This document shows, in pieces, positions 50,575 to 57,738 of a stretch of 64,000 nucleotides of DNA. The DNA comes from Bacillota bacterium (GTDB lineage: Bacteria > Bacillota_I > Bacilli_A > RF39 > UBA660). The stretch covers positions 62,001-126,000 of the forward strand of contig SVAL01000003.1 of NCBI GenBank assembly GCA_015059405.1, in the 5' to 3' direction. A program made the position numbers and the translations under genes. Position 1 is the first letter of the stretch. Each line of letters opens with the position of its first letter. The notes below the pieces were generated by a model. It was given only the letters and a program-made list of their open reading frames with translations. It had not been told where the DNA came from and did no database searches.

Positions 50575-50598
50575 GTATCACTATTTTAATGGTGATAC
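50575..50598 (+). promoter_or_regulatory. Hairpin covering the spoIIR ribosome binding site
   Basis: GTATCAC (50575-50581) pairs perfectly with GTGATAC (50592-50598), directly before ATG 50600. The GGTGAT binding site lies in the 3' arm. No T-run follows, so this looks translational, not a terminator. Confidence 0.65.
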
Positions 50599-50599
50599 A

Positions 50600-51127
50600 A
50601 TGAAAAAGTTCTTAATAGTCATAGTTATTATTATGATTCCTCTTATTGTAAATAAGAATAAAAACAAAGACATAATTAAAATACCAAATGATTCAATAAG
50701 AGTTAGAGTAGTTGCAAATTCAAATTCTATGAAAGATCAATTAGAAAAAGAACAAGTAAAAGAAAATTTACAAATGTATTTAGAAGAACTATTAAAAGAT
50801 GAAAAAACAAAAAATGATACAGAAAATAGTATAAAAAATAACTTATCAAATATTAGAAATAATATTGAGACTACTTTAAAAACATTAAATTCTAATACAA
50901 AAGTCTATATCAACTATGGAAATAATTATTTTCCTAAGAAGGAGTTTAAAGGTGTAATTTATCAGGAAGGATATTATGAATCATTAGTAATAACATTGGG
51001 TAAAGGAAATGGAAATAATTGGTGGTGTGTTTTGTTTCCTCCTCTTTGTTTAATGCAAGAAGATACAACAATGAATGAATTAGAATATAAATTATATATT
51101 GAAGAAATAATATCTAAATATAAATAA
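50600..51127 (+). CDS. spoIIR: Stage II sporulation protein R
   Basis: SpoIIR is the forespore-made, secreted signal that activates SpoIIGA to process pro-sigma-E in the mother cell. The 175 aa product has an N-terminal signal or anchor (about residues 3-17), the family opening SIRVRVVANSNSMKDQLEKE near residue 32, and the diagnostic C-terminal GYYESLVITLGKGNGNNWWC followed by VLFPPLC near residue 130. The gene lies after prmC, as in B. subtilis. Its binding site is buried in a hairpin, and a terminator with the next gene's ATG follows. Confidence 0.95.
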   Translation: MKKFLIVIVIIMIPLIVNKNKNKDIIKIPNDSIRVRVVANSNSMKDQLEKEQVKENLQMYLEELLKDEKTKNDTENSIKNNLSNIRNNIETTLKTLNSNTKVYINYGNNYFPKKEFKGVIYQEGYYESLVITLGKGNGNNWWCVLFPPLCLMQEDTTMNELEYKLYIEEIISKYK

Positions 51128-51130
51128 TAA

Positions 51131-51167
51131 TACATAGAATGATATAGGTGATTCTATGTATTTTTTT
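51131..51167 (+). terminator. Terminator-like hairpin enclosing the ytaF start
   Basis: TACATAGAAT (51131-51140) pairs perfectly with ATTCTATGTA (51151-51160) and is followed by seven T. The 10 nt loop holds the GGTG binding site and the ytaF ATG (51156-51158) is in the 3' arm. This is the same layout as at yabG. Confidence 0.8.
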
Positions 51168-51683
51168 ATTATATTATTAACAGCTATTGCCTTAAGTTTA
51201 GATGCCTTTTCTTTATCTATTATATATGGAACTATTTTAAATAATAAGAAAACAATAATTAAATTAAGCATTATAGTCGGGATATTTCATTTCTTTATGC
51301 CATTGTTAGGATTTCTTTTAAAAAATATATTAATATCTAAATTAATAGAAAGCACTAATATAATATCTTTTATTATATTTTTGATATTAGGAATTCAAAT
51401 GTTTATAAGTAAAGAGGATGGCAAAGACATCAAAAGTTTATCTAATTTAACAAGTATAATAGTATTTGCTTTTACAGTTAGTCTAGATAGCTTTAGTATA
51501 GGAATAGCACTATCTAAAAAAACTATTCTAATATCAATCATAACTTTTGCATTAACAAGTGCAATATTTACTTATCTAGGACTTAGACTTGGAAAAATAA
51601 TTAAAAAAAGTCTAGGTAATTTATCTACCAAAATAGGTGGTATTATTTTAATATTGTTATCTTTCTACCATTTATTTACATAA
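51156..51683 (+). CDS. ytaF: MntP/YtaF-family membrane protein
   Basis: The 175 aa product has about six membrane helices in two repeats, each carrying the conserved Asp in LSLDAFSLSI (near residue 14) and SLDSFSIGIALS (near residue 109). This is the MntP fold (manganese efflux) shared by the sporulation membrane protein YtaF. Location directly after spoIIR supports the YtaF-type assignment over a housekeeping MntP, but sequence alone does not decide. The start codon lies inside a terminator-like hairpin. Confidence 0.75.
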   Translation: MYFFIILLTAIALSLDAFSLSIIYGTILNNKKTIIKLSIIVGIFHFFMPLLGFLLKNILISKLIESTNIISFIIFLILGIQMFISKEDGKDIKSLSNLTSIIVFAFTVSLDSFSIGIALSKKTILISIITFALTSAIFTYLGLRLGKIIKKSLGNLSTKIGGIILILLSFYHLFT

Positions 51684-51710
51684 TAAGATAGTCAACTTTC
51701 CTTTATTTTG

Positions 51711-51739
51711 TTGATTAAGTCTATGATAGTTGATAAAAT
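51711..51739 (+). promoter_or_regulatory. Promoter of fba
   Basis: TTGATT (51711-51716) and TAAAAT (51734-51739) with 17 bp spacing and an extended TGA. Confidence 0.7.
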
Positions 51740-51763
51740 GAAGATAGAAAGAATGGTGATAAA

Positions 51764-52606
51764 ATGTTAGTAAACGGTGATAAAATATTACACGATGCTA
51801 AGGTTGGAAAATATGCAGTTCCTCAATTTAATATAAATAATTTAGAGTGGACAAAAAATATATTAGAAGAATGTCAAAATCAAAATATAGCAGTTATTTT
51901 AGGTGTTAGTGAAGGTGCAGCTAAATATATGGGCGGTTATAAAGTAGTAAGTGCAATGGTAAATGCTCTTATAGAAGAATTAAATATAACAATCCCAGTA
52001 TGTTTACATTTAGATCATGGAACAAGTTTTGAAAGTTGTAAAAAAGCAATCGATGCTGGTTTCTCATCTGTAATGATTGATGCATCAAAACATGAATTAG
52101 AAGAAAATATTCGTATTACAAAAGAAGTAGTTGACTATGCTCATGAGTTTAACGTAACTGTAGAAGCTGAAGTAGGTCATATAGGTGGTACAGAAGATAA
52201 TATTACAGCATCATCTACAAATGCAACTTTAGAAGATTGTTTAGCATTAGTAAATGGAACAAATATAGACTCTCTAGCACCAGCATTAGGAAGCGTTCAT
52301 GGTTTATATAAAGGAGAACCAAACTTAGATTTTGAAACAATGGCTAGAATTAATGAAAACTTATCTATTCCATTAGTGCTTCATGGAGGTACAGGAATTC
52401 CTGATTATGATATTAAAAAAGCAATTAGTTGTGGAATTAGTAAGATTAATATTAATACTGAACTTCAAATTGCATGGCATGAAGCAGTAAAAAAATTCGT
52501 TTCAGAAAATCCAAATAGCTATGACCCAAGAAAAGTTATAGGTAGTGGAAAAGATGCCATGAAAGAAGCAATTCAAGCTAAAATAACAATGTTCAATAAC
52601 AAATAA
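51764..52606 (+). CDS. fba: Class II fructose-bisphosphate aldolase
   Basis: Fba splits fructose 1,6-bisphosphate in glycolysis using Zn. The 280 aa product has the zinc and catalytic motifs VPQFNINNLEWT near residue 19, VCLHLDHGTSFESCKKAI near residue 80 (Asp, His), VEAEVGHIGG near residue 132, LAPALGSVHGLYKG near residue 168 and LVLHGGTGIPD near residue 204. Length is typical of the Bacillus FbaA type. In B. subtilis fbaA also precedes a murA gene (murAB). Confidence 0.97.
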   Translation: MLVNGDKILHDAKVGKYAVPQFNINNLEWTKNILEECQNQNIAVILGVSEGAAKYMGGYKVVSAMVNALIEELNITIPVCLHLDHGTSFESCKKAIDAGFSSVMIDASKHELEENIRITKEVVDYAHEFNVTVEAEVGHIGGTEDNITASSTNATLEDCLALVNGTNIDSLAPALGSVHGLYKGEPNLDFETMARINENLSIPLVLHGGTGIPDYDIKKAISCGISKININTELQIAWHEAVKKFVSENPNSYDPRKVIGSGKDAMKEAIQAKITMFNNK

Positions 52607-52642
52607 CAATAATAAATAATATTATATTGTAGTGGAGGTTTT

Positions 52643-53896
52643 ATGAAAGTATTAGAGATAACTGGGGGAAAACAACTTAGTGGAACCATACGTATAAGTG
52701 GTGCCAAGAATAGTAGTGTAGCTTTAATCCCTGCTGCAATTTTAGCTGATGATAATGTTACGATTTGTAATGTTCCAGAGATAACAGATACAGATGCTCT
52801 AAGTGAAATACTAATGTATTTGGGAGCAGAAGTAAGAAGAGCAAGTGAAAGTATCGTTATCAATCCAGCTACTATTCAAAATAAAGAAATACCAGAAGAA
52901 CAAGCCAAAAAATTAAGGGCGTCATATTATTTTATGGGAGCATTATTAGGGAAATATAAACATGTGGAAATGTACTTCCCAGGAGGATGTTCTATCGGTC
53001 AAAGACCAATCAATTTGCACTTAAAAGGGTTTGAAGCCTTAGGTGCAACAGTTACTAATGATGGTAATAAATATATAGTTGATGCAAAAGAATTAAAAGG
53101 AGCTAATATCTATTTAGATATTGCATCAGTTGGTGCAACTATTAATATTATGCTAGCAGCAGTACGTGCCAAAGGTAAAACAACAATAGATAACGCTGCT
53201 AAGGAACCAGAAATTGTAAATGTAGCTACATTCTTAAATAATATGGGTGCAAAAATTAGTGGAGCAGGTACAAGTGAAATAAGAATTGAAGGAGTAGATT
53301 CCTTAAAAGGATGTTTCCATGAAGTAATTCCAGATAGAATAGAAGCAGGAACATATACTATTATTGGAGCCTTAATTGGTAATTATTTAAAAGTAGATAA
53401 CATTATTCCAGAACATATAGAAGCTTTAACTTCTAAATTAATGGAAATGGGAGTAGAATTAGAAATAGGATCTGACTATTTAATTGTAAATAAACCAGAA
53501 AACTATAAAGCTGTAAATATAAAAACATTAGTATATCCAGGTTTTGCAACTGACCTACAACAACCTTTCACGGTGTTATTAACTCAAGCTAAAGGTAAAT
53601 CATCTGTAATTGAAACTATTTGGGAAAATAGATTTATGCATATTCCAGAATTAAATAAAATGGGTGCTAATATAACTGTTGAAGGTATGGAAGCTAAAAT
53701 AAATGGACCAACAAAATTAATTGGAACAGATGTAGAAGCAACAGACTTAAGAGCCGGTGCTGCAATGGTGGCCGCTGCATTAAAAGCTGAAGGAACAACA
53801 AGAATTTCAAATATTAATCATATTTTAAGAGGATATGAAAATATAGTAGAAAAATTAAGTGATGTTGGTGCTAAAATTGAACTAAAGGAAATATAA
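52643..53896 (+). CDS. murA: UDP-N-acetylglucosamine 1-carboxyvinyltransferase MurA
   Basis: MurA commits UDP-GlcNAc to peptidoglycan synthesis and is the target of fosfomycin. The 417 aa product has GTIRISGAKNSSVALIPAAI near residue 14 and the active Cys116 in FPGGCSIGQRPINLHLKGFE, so it has the fosfomycin-sensitive Cys. Further motifs are DRIEAGTY near residue 231 and DLRAGAAMVAAAL near residue 371. TGGAGG precedes the ATG. In Bacillus murAA lies upstream of spoIID-spoIIQ-mbl; here spoIIQ-mbl follow 3 kb later. Confidence 0.97.
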   Translation: MKVLEITGGKQLSGTIRISGAKNSSVALIPAAILADDNVTICNVPEITDTDALSEILMYLGAEVRRASESIVINPATIQNKEIPEEQAKKLRASYYFMGALLGKYKHVEMYFPGGCSIGQRPINLHLKGFEALGATVTNDGNKYIVDAKELKGANIYLDIASVGATINIMLAAVRAKGKTTIDNAAKEPEIVNVATFLNNMGAKISGAGTSEIRIEGVDSLKGCFHEVIPDRIEAGTYTIIGALIGNYLKVDNIIPEHIEALTSKLMEMGVELEIGSDYLIVNKPENYKAVNIKTLVYPGFATDLQQPFTVLLTQAKGKSSVIETIWENRFMHIPELNKMGANITVEGMEAKINGPTKLIGTDVEATDLRAGAAMVAAALKAEGTTRISNINHILRGYENIVEKLSDVGAKIELKEI

Positions 53897-53923
53897 TAAA
53901 AGTAGAGTAAATCTACTTTTTTT
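53897..53923 (+). terminator. Terminator after murA
   Basis: AAAAGTAGA and TCTACTTTT arms with a short loop and T-run between the murA stop and the next binding site. Confidence 0.88.
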
Positions 53924-53939
53924 ATTTGGAGGGATAATT

Positions 53940-54590
53940 ATTAGTAAATTATATAAAATAACAATCTTATTAATTATAATAGTAGTTACAACAATATCAA
54001 TATTTATAATCTATGATAAAAATAACCCTAATATATATAAGTTTTTATCATTAGGAGATGGTATATCTCTAGGTCTAAATCCTTTAGGAGTACAAAGTTA
54101 TAGTCATAATGATTACATAATAAAATATTTAAAAAATAAAAATAAAACAGTTAAGTATTATAATTATTCAGAACAAAATATATCAATATCTGAATTAACA
54201 AATGATATTATTTATTTAAAAGATGAAAAATTAAAGGAATATTTACATACATCTAATTTAATAATTCTATCTATTGGGGAAAAAGAAATAAATGATAATA
54301 AAAACTTAGAGAGTATAAAAGAAGATTTAAACAACTTACTTAAAGAACTAAAAAAATATAATAAAAATATTTATCTTTTAGGAAGATATAATATAAAAGA
54401 AGAAGAAAAAGATAATATTAAAAAGATAAATAATATATATAAACAACTAGCTAAAGAGAATAATATTATATATATAAATATTGATAATAATAATTATTAT
54501 CTAAAAAATGTATATAGTTATCCAACAACAACAGGATATAAAGAAATAAGTAATCTAATAATAAAAGCAATAGACTTAACAATGAACTAA
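53940..54590 (+). CDS. Membrane-anchored SGNH-fold protein with lost catalytic residues; apparent ATT start
   Basis: An open frame of 216 codons has a perfect GGAGGG (53928-53933) upstream but no in-frame ATG, GTG or TTG near it. The first suitable codon is ATT 53940 (or ATT 53937), a rare start known from infC. The product has an N-terminal anchor (about residues 5-24) and an SGNH/GDSL-hydrolase layout: block I FLSLGDGISLGL (Gly replaces the nucleophile Ser), block III region LILSIGEKEIND, and block V YSYPTTTGYKEIS (Tyr replaces the catalytic His). It is therefore probably a non-catalytic SGNH protein. Function unknown. Confidence 0.65.
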   Translation: MSKLYKITILLIIIVVTTISIFIIYDKNNPNIYKFLSLGDGISLGLNPLGVQSYSHNDYIIKYLKNKNKTVKYYNYSEQNISISELTNDIIYLKDEKLKEYLHTSNLIILSIGEKEINDNKNLESIKEDLNNLLKELKKYNKNIYLLGRYNIKEEEKDNIKKINNIYKQLAKENNIIYINIDNNNYYLKNVYSYPTTTGYKEISNLIIKAIDLTMN

Positions 54591-54591
54591 T

Positions 54592-54620
54592 TTGACTATA
54601 AGACAATTTTATGTTAAAAT
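54592..54620 (+). promoter_or_regulatory. Promoter of the XRE regulator
   Basis: TTGACT (54592-54597) and TAAAAT (54615-54620) with 17 bp spacing and extended TGT; one of the best promoters in the window. Confidence 0.8.
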
Positions 54621-54644
54621 ATGCGGAAGTTAAGGGGGATTATT

Positions 54645-55319
54645 ATGGCAAACAAAAAACTAATTCCATTACGTTTAATAAGAGTAGTTAAGAATATGGA
54701 TGCTAAAGAAATGGCAGCTTACTTTGATATTTCTACTCCATATATAAGTTCTATGGAAAATGGAAATAGAAAAATCAATGAGGAAATATTACTTAAAGGA
54801 TTAACAAATTTGGGTATTGATTATAAAGAGTATAAAGAATTAGAAGATTTTTGTATTGATTTAACAGAATCTGATTTAGAATATCAAGATCAATATCGAT
54901 ATGCACTTATGAAAGCATTAGGGGCAGTTCACCCTGGTTTTAAAACAGAAACAGAGGCATTTCTAAATATGTGTTTAGTATCTAATACTTTAGAAATATC
55001 TACTTATATAAAACAAGCACAAGAATTAGATGTAATGGAAGTAGATGGATCTTTACTTATTATGCAAAGACCAGTTGATACTGAAAAAAATAACCAAAAG
55101 ACAAAATACTTATCATTACATAGACTAGGAATTAGTACAGAAAAATATAAAGAATTAGAAAAAAGGTTTAATGAGATATCAGAACTAGGAATAAAAGAAG
55201 ATAGTAAATGTAAATTATTATTAGTTTTAGGAGTTCTTTATCCAAATAGTCAAAATATAATAGATAAAATGGTTAATAATATTATTAATCCTGATCCTAA
55301 TAAAGTAAAAAAGATTTAG
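54645..55319 (+). CDS. XRE-family helix-turn-helix regulator
   Basis: The start is ATG 54645 after AAGGGGGAT, giving 224 aa. Residues 5-62 form a Cro/C1-type HTH (LIPLRLIRVVKNMDAKEMAA, then YFDISTPYISSMENGNRKI). The remainder is helical; a segment near residues 165-190 (LGISTEKYKELEKRFNEISE) echoes the linker after the HTH (LGIDYKEYKELEDF), hinting at an internal repeat. It is a single gene with a strong promoter. Targets are unknown; position near cell-wall and sporulation genes gives no firm clue. Confidence 0.8.
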   Translation: MANKKLIPLRLIRVVKNMDAKEMAAYFDISTPYISSMENGNRKINEEILLKGLTNLGIDYKEYKELEDFCIDLTESDLEYQDQYRYALMKALGAVHPGFKTETEAFLNMCLVSNTLEISTYIKQAQELDVMEVDGSLLIMQRPVDTEKNNQKTKYLSLHRLGISTEKYKELEKRFNEISELGIKEDSKCKLLLVLGVLYPNSQNIIDKMVNNIINPDPNKVKKI

Positions 55320-55334
55320 TAAAATAAAAAAAAC

Positions 55335-55363
55335 TTGCAAATTAATAAATAATTTGTTATATT
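55335..55363 (+). promoter_or_regulatory. Promoter of rpmE
   Basis: TTGCAA (55335-55340) and TATATT (55358-55363) with 17 bp spacing and extended TGT. Confidence 0.75.
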
Positions 55364-55381
55364 AAATTAGCAATTATTTCT

Positions 55382-55399
55382 ATGATTGTTATCAATCAT
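55382..55399 (+). promoter_or_regulatory. Leader hairpin of rpmE
   Basis: ATGATTG (55382-55388) pairs with CAATCAT (55393-55399) around a 4 nt loop, 20 bases before the rpmE ATG. This could be an autoregulatory leader of the L31 type. Confidence 0.45.
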
Positions 55400-55418
55400 G
55401 GCGGAAGGAGTGGAAACT

Positions 55419-55631
55419 ATGAAAGCAGGAATTCATCCAGAATATAAAGACACTAAAGTAACATGTGCTTGTGGAGAAACATTCGTTGTTCAATCTACAA
55501 AAGACGAAATGCACGTTGAAGTATGTTCAAAATGTCATCCTTTCTATACAGGAAAACAAAGTAGAACTTCACATGCAGGTAATGTAGATAAGTTTAATAA
55601 AAAATACGGTTTTACAAAAGACGCTGAATAA
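55419..55631 (+). CDS. rpmE: 50S ribosomal protein L31, zinc-binding type
   Basis: The start is ATG 55419 after GAAGGAG, giving 70 aa. It opens [20 protein letters not shown] and has the C-type zinc cysteines (CAC near residue 16, [13 protein letters not shown] near residue 36). This is the zinc-containing form; no zinc-free YtiA-type paralogue is in the window. L31 bridges the subunits near 5S rRNA. Confidence 0.97.
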   Translation: MKAGIHPEYKDTKVTCACGETFVVQSTKDEMHVEVCSKCHPFYTGKQSRTSHAGNVDKFNKKYGFTKDAE

Positions 55632-55641
55632 GCCAAAAAAT

Positions 55642-55665
55642 AAGAGAGAGTTTGCTCTCTTTTTT
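55642..55665 (+). terminator. Terminator after rpmE
   Basis: AAGAGAG (55642-55648) and CTCTCTT (55655-55661), followed by a T-run. Confidence 0.9.
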
Positions 55666-55742
55666 ATTTTTTAAAATAATATAAAATATATTTTAAACTT
55701 AAAAAAAATGATGTATAATGTAGATAAATAGGAGGATAGAAA

Positions 55743-56267
55743 ATGAAAAAGATTAAAGTAAACGCAAACATATTATCAGTAGTAATGTTACTTTCACTAT
55801 TTGTTGATTGGAAATGGATGTTATTAGTAACATTATTCATTTGGTGTTTTTGTGAATCAGGACAAGCAATTAAAAACTTAGTAATAAGATGTTTAGCAGT
55901 ATATGCTGGATGTTATTTATTTTCTTGGTTCTGGGATATCATTTATTCTGGTTACAGTTTAGCAGTATCTGGTGTTAATGGATTATTTGAAATCTTAGCT
56001 GGTATGGAAGTAGATGTAGTAGAAGCTGTAACTGGTATTAATAAATGGGTATTAAATCCTGTTGCTGTAGTTGCTAAAGTTTTAGATTCTGGTGTTTCTT
56101 TCTTAATTCTTTTAGCAAAATTCAAGTTTATTGTATCTGTAATTACTAATAGACCATTAACTGGTATATTTGGAAAAATTCAAGAATACATCAATTACTT
56201 TGTTAATTTTGCAAATAGTAATTTATATGAAGATCAACCAGTACAACCAAATCAACAAAATTATTAA
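55743..56267 (+). CDS. Hypothetical Trp-rich membrane protein
   Basis: I do not recognise this 174 aa protein. It has three to four hydrophobic segments (about residues 10-40, 46-75 and 105-135) with clustered Trp (FVDWKWMLLVTLFIWCF and LFSWFWDIIYSGY), an amphipathic middle and a short polar C-terminal tail ending QPNQQNY. GGAGGAT precedes ATG 55743. It is a single gene between two terminators, with a TATAAT at 55714-55719. Confidence 0.6.
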   Translation: MKKIKVNANILSVVMLLSLFVDWKWMLLVTLFIWCFCESGQAIKNLVIRCLAVYAGCYLFSWFWDIIYSGYSLAVSGVNGLFEILAGMEVDVVEAVTGINKWVLNPVAVVAKVLDSGVSFLILLAKFKFIVSVITNRPLTGIFGKIQEYINYFVNFANSNLYEDQPVQPNQQNY

Positions 56268-56273
56268 TATAAT

Positions 56274-56303
56274 AAAAAAGATATTTTTAATATCTTTTTT
56301 TAT
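56274..56303 (+). terminator. Terminator after the membrane protein gene
   Basis: AAAAAAGATATT (56274-56285) pairs with AATATCTTTTTT (56289-56300), with T-run. Confidence 0.85.
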
Positions 56304-56329
56304 TTGTCCAAAATAATTAAACATAGATG

Positions 56330-56338
56330 TGTTATAAT
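56330..56338 (+). promoter_or_regulatory. Extended -10 promoter of rpiB
   Basis: TGT-TATAAT at 56330-56338, 22 bases before the ATG. Confidence 0.6.
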
Positions 56339-56360
56339 AAAAATATAATGAGGTGAATTT

Positions 56361-56861
56361 ATGAAAATAGGTATAACTAGTGACCATCGTGGTTTCGAAT
56401 TAAAAACTAAATTGATTGATTATTTAAAGAAAAAGAACTTTGAAGTAGTAGACTTTGGGCCTAACTCAACTGAAATGGTTGATTACACAATCTATGCGTT
56501 TAATTTAGGTGAAAGAGTAGCTAAAAAAGAAGTTGATTTTGGTATTGTTATTTGTGGTACAGGTATTGGAATAAGTATAGCGTGTAACAAAGTAAAAGGA
56601 ATAAGATGTGCTAAAGTTGATAATGCTAAAGAAGCAGAACTAACAAGAAAAGATAATGATGCTAATGTTTTAGCACTAAATGGTTCAATGCCATTATATC
56701 GTGCTAAAGATATTGTTGATAAATTCTTTAGTACTGACTTTTCTAATGTAGAAAGATATATTAAAAGAATTGGACATATAACTGAATATGAAAATGGAAA
56801 TAAAAATAACTTAGTAAATTTAAATTTATATAATACAAAAAAGGAAGAAAATAATGAGTAG
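56361..56861 (+). CDS. rpiB: RpiB/LacAB-family sugar-phosphate isomerase
   Basis: This is a ribose-5-phosphate isomerase B-type enzyme of the pentose phosphate pathway. The 166 aa product has SDHRGFELKTKLIDYL near residue 7 (His9), the active Cys65 in VICGTGIGISIACNKVKGIR and an NDANVLALNG motif near residue 106. It has a C-terminal extension of about 15 residues beyond the usual ~150. LacA/LacB-type isomerases share these motifs, but no lac genes are nearby. It overlaps the DUF1146 gene by 8 bases. Confidence 0.92.
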   Translation: MKIGITSDHRGFELKTKLIDYLKKKNFEVVDFGPNSTEMVDYTIYAFNLGERVAKKEVDFGIVICGTGIGISIACNKVKGIRCAKVDNAKEAELTRKDNDANVLALNGSMPLYRAKDIVDKFFSTDFSNVERYIKRIGHITEYENGNKNNLVNLNLYNTKKEENNE

Positions 56862-57045
56862 TAAATTTTTCTTATATTTAATGATAGTACCACTAGTTGC
56901 ATATGGAATGTCATCATTAAATATAAATGGCATCTTTAAAAAAAATAGAGGTGCTAGTGCATGGGTATTTTATATATTGTTAGGATTATCCATGACATAT
57001 TTAGTAACTAATTGTATATATGATGTATTTTTATATTCAAATTAA
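56854..57045 (+). CDS. DUF1146 / YwzB-like small membrane protein
   Basis: The 63 aa product has two membrane helices (about 4-21 and 36-58) separated by a basic loop (FKKNRGASA). It matches the YwzB-type DUF1146 pattern, in which a short loop is followed by a long helix with LLGLSMTYLVTNCIYD. In Bacillus ywzB lies near murAA and upstream of spoIID-spoIIQ-mbl, consistent with the genes here. Function unknown. Confidence 0.72.
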   Translation: MSSKFFLYLMIVPLVAYGMSSLNINGIFKKNRGASAWVFYILLGLSMTYLVTNCIYDVFLYSN

Positions 57046-57073
57046 AAAATATGTATAAAAGTTAATTTTTTTG

Positions 57074-57095
57074 TCCACACTTATAGTGAGGTGGA
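57074..57095 (+). promoter_or_regulatory. Hairpin covering the spoIIQ ribosome binding site
   Basis: TCCAC (57074-57078) pairs with GTGGA (57091-57095), with a small inner ACT-AGT stem. The GAGGTGG binding site is in the 3' side, 5 bases before ATG 57100. Confidence 0.55.
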
Positions 57096-57099
57096 TAAA

Positions 57100-57738
57100 A
57101 TGAATAAAAAAATGAAGTTAAGACCATATGTATTTCCAATGTTATATATGATTGTAGTACTAGTTCTATTAGGAGCGGTATACTATAATGGTCTAATTAA
57201 TAACTCCTATAAAACAGGAGAAAAAGATAGTTTGACATATGTTACAAATCTTGAATTATATGATGATAGTATTTTAGTAAGTAAAAAAGAAGAAATAATG
57301 GTAAAACCATTTATTTCTGAAAGTGTATCTATTGGTAAAAATTATTATAATTATCAAGATGGAAAAGATAAACAAGAAAATTCTATTGTTTATTATGAAG
57401 GAACATATATTCAAAATTCAGGTGTAGATTATGTTTCTAAAGAAAAATTTGACATAGTAAGTTGCTTAAATGGAACTGTTTTAAGTGTTCAAAAAACTGA
57501 ACTAATGGGATATGTTGTTGAAATTAAATATGATAATGATATTATTATTTCATATCAAAGTTTATCTGAGGTTACAGTAAAAGAAAATGATTCTGTAGTA
57601 AAAGGTCAAACAATAGGTATAAGTGGAAAATCTACGATTGGTAGTGAATTAGGAAATCATCTTCATCTAGAAATGTATTTAAGTGGTCAAACAGTAAATC
57701 CTGAAGATTATTACAATAAAAATATAAAGGATATTTAA
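57100..57738 (+). CDS. spoIIQ: Stage II sporulation protein Q (LytM-fold, degenerate)
   Basis: SpoIIQ is the forespore half of the SpoIIQ-SpoIIIAH channel that spans the two membranes during engulfment. The start is ATG 57100 after GAGGTGG, giving 212 aa. It has a membrane helix (about 12-30), VKPFISESVSIGKNYYNYQD near residue 70, and a LytM domain (TYIQNSGVDYVS, then GYVVEIKYDNDIIISYQSLS and GNHLHLEMYLSG). The first zinc His of active LytM enzymes is Ser here (NSGVDY), as in the non-catalytic Bacillus SpoIIQ. Its stop shares one base with the mbl start. In Bacillus spoIIID would lie between spoIIQ and mbl. Confidence 0.9.
   Translation: MNKKMKLRPYVFPMLYMIVVLVLLGAVYYNGLINNSYKTGEKDSLTYVTNLELYDDSILVSKKEEIMVKPFISESVSIGKNYYNYQDGKDKQENSIVYYEGTYIQNSGVDYVSKEKFDIVSCLNGTVLSVQKTELMGYVVEIKYDNDIIISYQSLSEVTVKENDSVVKGQTIGISGKSTIGSELGNHLHLEMYLSGQTVNPEDYYNKNIKDI

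Noticed and set aside
50556-50599. Sigma-F/sigma-G promoter before spoIIR
   Set aside because: GTATA at 50556-50560 resembles a -35 but no GG-A-A-T -10 lies at 15 bp spacing.
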